Source: a virus. Taken from it: a stretch of 31,655 nt of DNA. Positions 29,453-31,655 of the stretch are shown in pieces; within the stretch, counting starts at the first letter, position 1, and every line of letters starts with the position of its first letter. The notes below the pieces were generated by a model. That model did not search any database. It was not told the origin of the DNA and saw only the letters and a program-made list of their open reading frames with translations. A program made the translations under genes and the position numbers. Location: positions 1 through 31,655 of IMG/VR virus record IMGVR_UViG_3300021077_000075. One strand, 5' to 3'.

Positions 29453-29802
29453 ACACAGACTTAATTAATGCGGCGGGACAAGCCGCGAACAAGTTAGCGG
29501 TCGATAATGCCGCCAATGCCACCGGACAAGCAGTTACTAACGCCCTAGACAAAGCCTTTCTTTCCGGCCCAATCGTTTATATGGCGGTTTTCTACGGCCT
29601 GCTTTTTCTGGCTGTGTTGGTGCTTATCGCCTGGTTGCTTTATAAGGGGGGAAGTAAGGTGGTGGACGGCTTGGAAAAACTCGGGGATTGCGTCCAAAAC
29701 AACACCGTGGCAACCGCACGAGTAGAAACCAAAGTGGCAACTTTGGTGGATTTAAAGCAGCAACAGGTGGCCTATCAAAACATAAAATCAAATGCGGCCT
29801 AA
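29449..29802 (+). CDS. single-span membrane protein, holin-like
   Basis: 117 aa, ATGA overlap with the giant gene. An Ala/Asn-rich N-terminus is followed by one strong transmembrane helix at about 41-65 (P-I-V-Y-M-A-V-F-Y-G-L-L-F-L-A-V-L-V-L-I) and a C-terminal helix that may form a coiled coil (V-A-T-A-R-V-E-T-K-V-A-T-L-V-D-L-K). The layout fits small phage holins or spanin-like factors, and it lies ahead of a murein peptidase gene. The alternative is a virion membrane component. Confidence 0.6.
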   Translation: MNTDLINAAGQAANKLAVDNAANATGQAVTNALDKAFLSGPIVYMAVFYGLLFLAVLVLIAWLLYKGGSKVVDGLEKLGDCVQNNTVATARVETKVATLVDLKQQQVAYQNIKSNAA

Positions 29803-29817
29803 AGAGGACGGTGAATT

Positions 29818-30165
29818 ATGTCTAGCAAAGAACCTAACTTCAAAATCCAAGCAAGCGATTTGGAAAATATCCTGGCCTTGCGATTGATCCTCGGAGAACT
29901 TTATTTGAACAAAAACTCTGAGAAGGCGCTGATTAAATATGAAGATCACCTCGATAAAATGCCATCGGAACAAAGAGATAAAATCTGCCCGTTCTTGAGA
30001 ACTAAGGGCGCGGTTAGAACGTGGCTGTTACTTCAAATAGCAGTTTTATTTCGGATGGATAGGAACAAGAACAAAAACGTTGTTAAGCCGGAGGAGATTA
30101 TTGAGGCCGCCAAGGAGATTGGAATTTGCACCTCCTTTCTGCTTGGGGAAAGGTTGAAACAATGA
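29818..30165 (+). CDS. hypothetical late protein, 115 aa
   Basis: Behind AGAGGACGGTG. Helical and charged (L-A-L-R-L-I-L-G-E-L-Y-L-N-K-N-S-E-K-A-L, T-W-L-L-L-Q-I-A-V-L-F-R-M-D-R-N-K). One cysteine near residue 61 and another near 105. Coupled to the phosphoesterase gene by ATGA. No family recognised. Confidence 0.75.
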   Translation: MSSKEPNFKIQASDLENILALRLILGELYLNKNSEKALIKYEDHLDKMPSEQRDKICPFLRTKGAVRTWLLLQIAVLFRMDRNKNKNVVKPEEIIEAAKEIGICTSFLLGERLKQ

Positions 30166-31283
30166 CCAGAGAAGAACTGATAACGATTGTTTTGAAGCAT
30201 AAAAACACCGCCGCGATTTGTGAGGTTTTGGGAATTTCCCCGCGAGGATTGAGGTTCAGGCTGAAAAAGCACGGGTTGACTATTCCGGGGGTGCTATTTA
30301 ATCGGGAAAAAATAGAATATGAAAAGCCGACTGTCGAAACGGTTAGCGGCGCCGAAGAGGAATTAGACGGACTGCGAGAACGGTTTGAAGAAGGGAAAGA
30401 CTCTCCCGTAATCAACTTTCCCGACAAGAAGCGCCCTGCTCCCCTGGACGTTTTCAAAGAACTTTCCCGGCTTAAAAGCCAGGTTGACGAAATAAAATCT
30501 AGATCAGTTTATCAGGATTGCGGAACGGCAACCGCCGAGGTGAAAAGTGATAAGCCTATAATTTTGCTTCCGACCTCCGACTGGCACATAAGCGATTATC
30601 TCGATGTTGACAATTTCCTGGACTTCATCCGGTTGGTTTTAGCCAACAAGTTCATTTATCTTTTTCTTGGCGGCGACTATTCCGACAATTTTATCTCGGT
30701 TAAATTTATTGGAGAGCTTATTCGTGCCATATTCCCGCCCCACCTTCAACAAGAATTGATGTATGGTGTTTTAGATTTACTTGAGGAAAGAATCCTGGGG
30801 GCATTGCCGGGAAATCATGACCTGTTTGTTAAGAAGGCCCTGGGATTTATGGATGAACACCGACTTCGCAAATACCGATTCCCGGTCTATAAGAACCAGG
30901 TGGGAAGATTAAACGTTAAAATTGGATCACAGGAATATCGGGTGATGTTCGCTCACAAATACCGGTTCAATTCCAGCTTCAACCTTACCCATTGCGTTAA
31001 GCAGATGTGGAAGAACCATTCTGCCTTCGATGTGGGGATTGTAGGGCATCACCACGAGGCTGCAAGCGAGGCCACCAAAATTCAAGGTAAAGATGTTTAC
31101 TGCCTGAGAACCGGCAGCTTTAAAAAGGATGATGATTTTTCGACTGATGAAGGATATTTGACCACCTTTAACGATATGCCGTGCGTGGTGCTTTATCCAA
31201 ACGAACACCGGATAATTGAGTTTAGCAAACTTCGCAACGCCCTGGAGTTCATGCGAATGTATTGGGAGGAGGAAAAGCCGTGA
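30162..31283 (+). CDS. HTH-calcineurin-like metallophosphoesterase fusion
   Basis: 373 aa. The ATG at 30162 overlaps the previous TGA (ATGA) and gives a natural N-terminus; an upstream in-frame ATG lies deep in the neighbour. Residues about 15-39 (N-T-A-A-I-C-E-V-L-G-I-S-P-R-G-L-R-F-R-L) match a Fis-type helix-turn-helix. A charged linker leads to a complete metallophosphoesterase core: D140-x-H142, G-G-D-Y-S-D at 170-175, G-N-H-D at 217-220, H265, and G-H-H-H at 295-298. These ligate two metals. The substrate could be DNA ends, RNA or a nucleotide; the HTH argues for nucleic acid. It is unusual inside the lysis module. Confidence 0.9.
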   Translation: MTREELITIVLKHKNTAAICEVLGISPRGLRFRLKKHGLTIPGVLFNREKIEYEKPTVETVSGAEEELDGLRERFEEGKDSPVINFPDKKRPAPLDVFKELSRLKSQVDEIKSRSVYQDCGTATAEVKSDKPIILLPTSDWHISDYLDVDNFLDFIRLVLANKFIYLFLGGDYSDNFISVKFIGELIRAIFPPHLQQELMYGVLDLLEERILGALPGNHDLFVKKALGFMDEHRLRKYRFPVYKNQVGRLNVKIGSQEYRVMFAHKYRFNSSFNLTHCVKQMWKNHSAFDVGIVGHHHEAASEATKIQGKDVYCLRTGSFKKDDDFSTDEGYLTTFNDMPCVVLYPNEHRIIEFSKLRNALEFMRMYWEEEKP

Positions 31284-31655
31284 TCAACTTATCGCCCCAT
31301 TTTACCACCGATGAAGCTAAGTGCCCTTGCTGTGGTCTAACGGTTCCCTGGTTGACCAACGCCAAAAAAGTGGCGATAAAGCTGGAGGCACTCCGTGCCC
31401 TGGCCGGAAACAAGCCCATAATTATAACCTCGTGGATTCGGTGTGAAAAACATAATTCAGAATTAAAGCCGCCCGGAGCCCCAAATTCCTATCACCTCAA
31501 AGGTCTTGCTGTTGACTTTACCATCGCCGGGTTCACCGAAGCGCAAATGGCGGCTATGGCCCAGAAGGTTGGTTTTGGTGGAATTGGACTTTATCCGGGA
31601 GAGGATAGAATCCATGCCGATCTCGGGCCGGTTAGGAGGTGGTATGATGAATATT
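31280..31655 (+). CDS. M15-family murein peptidase (endolysin), partial
   Basis: GTG start overlapping the previous TGA (GTGA), behind GGGAGGAGG; the reading frame runs off the window after 125 residues. M15A landmarks are in order: F-T-T-D-E-A-K-C-P-C-C-G at the N-terminus, S-W-I-R-C-E-K-H-N, the zinc site H72-x-x-G-x-x-x-D79 (Y-H-L-K-G-L-A-V-D-F) and G-F-G-G-I-G-L-Y...I-H112-A-D-L. It cuts peptide bridges in peptidoglycan at lysis, or trims the wall at entry if virion-borne. The C-P-C-C at the start may bind an extra metal. No signal peptide, so release would need a holin. Confidence 0.92.
   Translation, partial: MINLSPHFTTDEAKCPCCGLTVPWLTNAKKVAIKLEALRALAGNKPIIITSWIRCEKHNSELKPPGAPNSYHLKGLAVDFTIAGFTEAQMAAMAQKVGFGGIGLYPGEDRIHADLGPVRRWYDEY

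Overview
The window reads as about 31.7 kb of an uncultivated tailed dsDNA phage (Caudoviricetes). The tail appears short, podovirus-like. A terminase, portal, scaffold-like, capsid, adaptor and nozzle series is followed by very large internal-virion-type proteins, and I see no tape measure, sheath or tail-tube gene. Ribosome binding sites are classical AGGAGG/GGAGGTGA and promoters are sigma70-like, so the host is a bacterium with an ordinary anti-Shine-Dalgarno sequence. All recognisable genes read in the standard code. The fibre contains a DLSEGTNLYFTNARA-type repeat that, from memory, is common in environmental phages and in candidate-phylum bacteria; this is only a weak host hint. No integrase, excisionase, DNA polymerase or transposase is visible.

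Layout. (1) Positions 1-204: ten 18-bp tandem repeats at the left edge. (2) Positions 263-2478, leftward: an early operon with a membrane/TPR-like protein, a cysteine-rich mini-protein, SSB, an ERF-family annealing protein and two small coiled-coil proteins. It is driven by a TTGACA promoter near 2690 through a structured leader closed by a 13-bp stem. (3) Positions 2708-3690, rightward: a 20-bp operator-like palindrome, a zinc-ribbon protein and a membrane-anchored TPR-like protein, ended by an intrinsic terminator. (4) Positions 3754-6354, leftward: nine small genes plus an ArdC-like antirestriction protein, many translationally coupled, from a strong promoter at 6385-6413. (5) Positions 6414-8066: 1.6 kb without a convincing gene. 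It is packed with iteron-like repeats, a string of four hairpins, a phased operator array, a consensus promoter, a structured RNA and a tRNA-like element, so it is probably the replication and transcription control centre. (6) Positions 8067-31655, rightward: two small early-type genes, packaging (TerS candidate, TerL), portal, scaffold, decoration, capsid, fibre, adaptor, beta-propeller nozzle, internal virion proteins including one of 1736 aa, a holin-like protein, an HTH-phosphoesterase and a partial M15 murein peptidase.

How the parts fit. ERF and SSB form a recombination/replication pair. ArdC and the small leftward proteins look like host-takeover genes. The rightward block is one long, mostly overlapping transcription unit. 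It begins at the 7762-7790 promoter and is boosted by an internal promoter before portal that carries nearly the same 20-bp palindrome as the divergent early region, which suggests one phage regulator acts on both modules.
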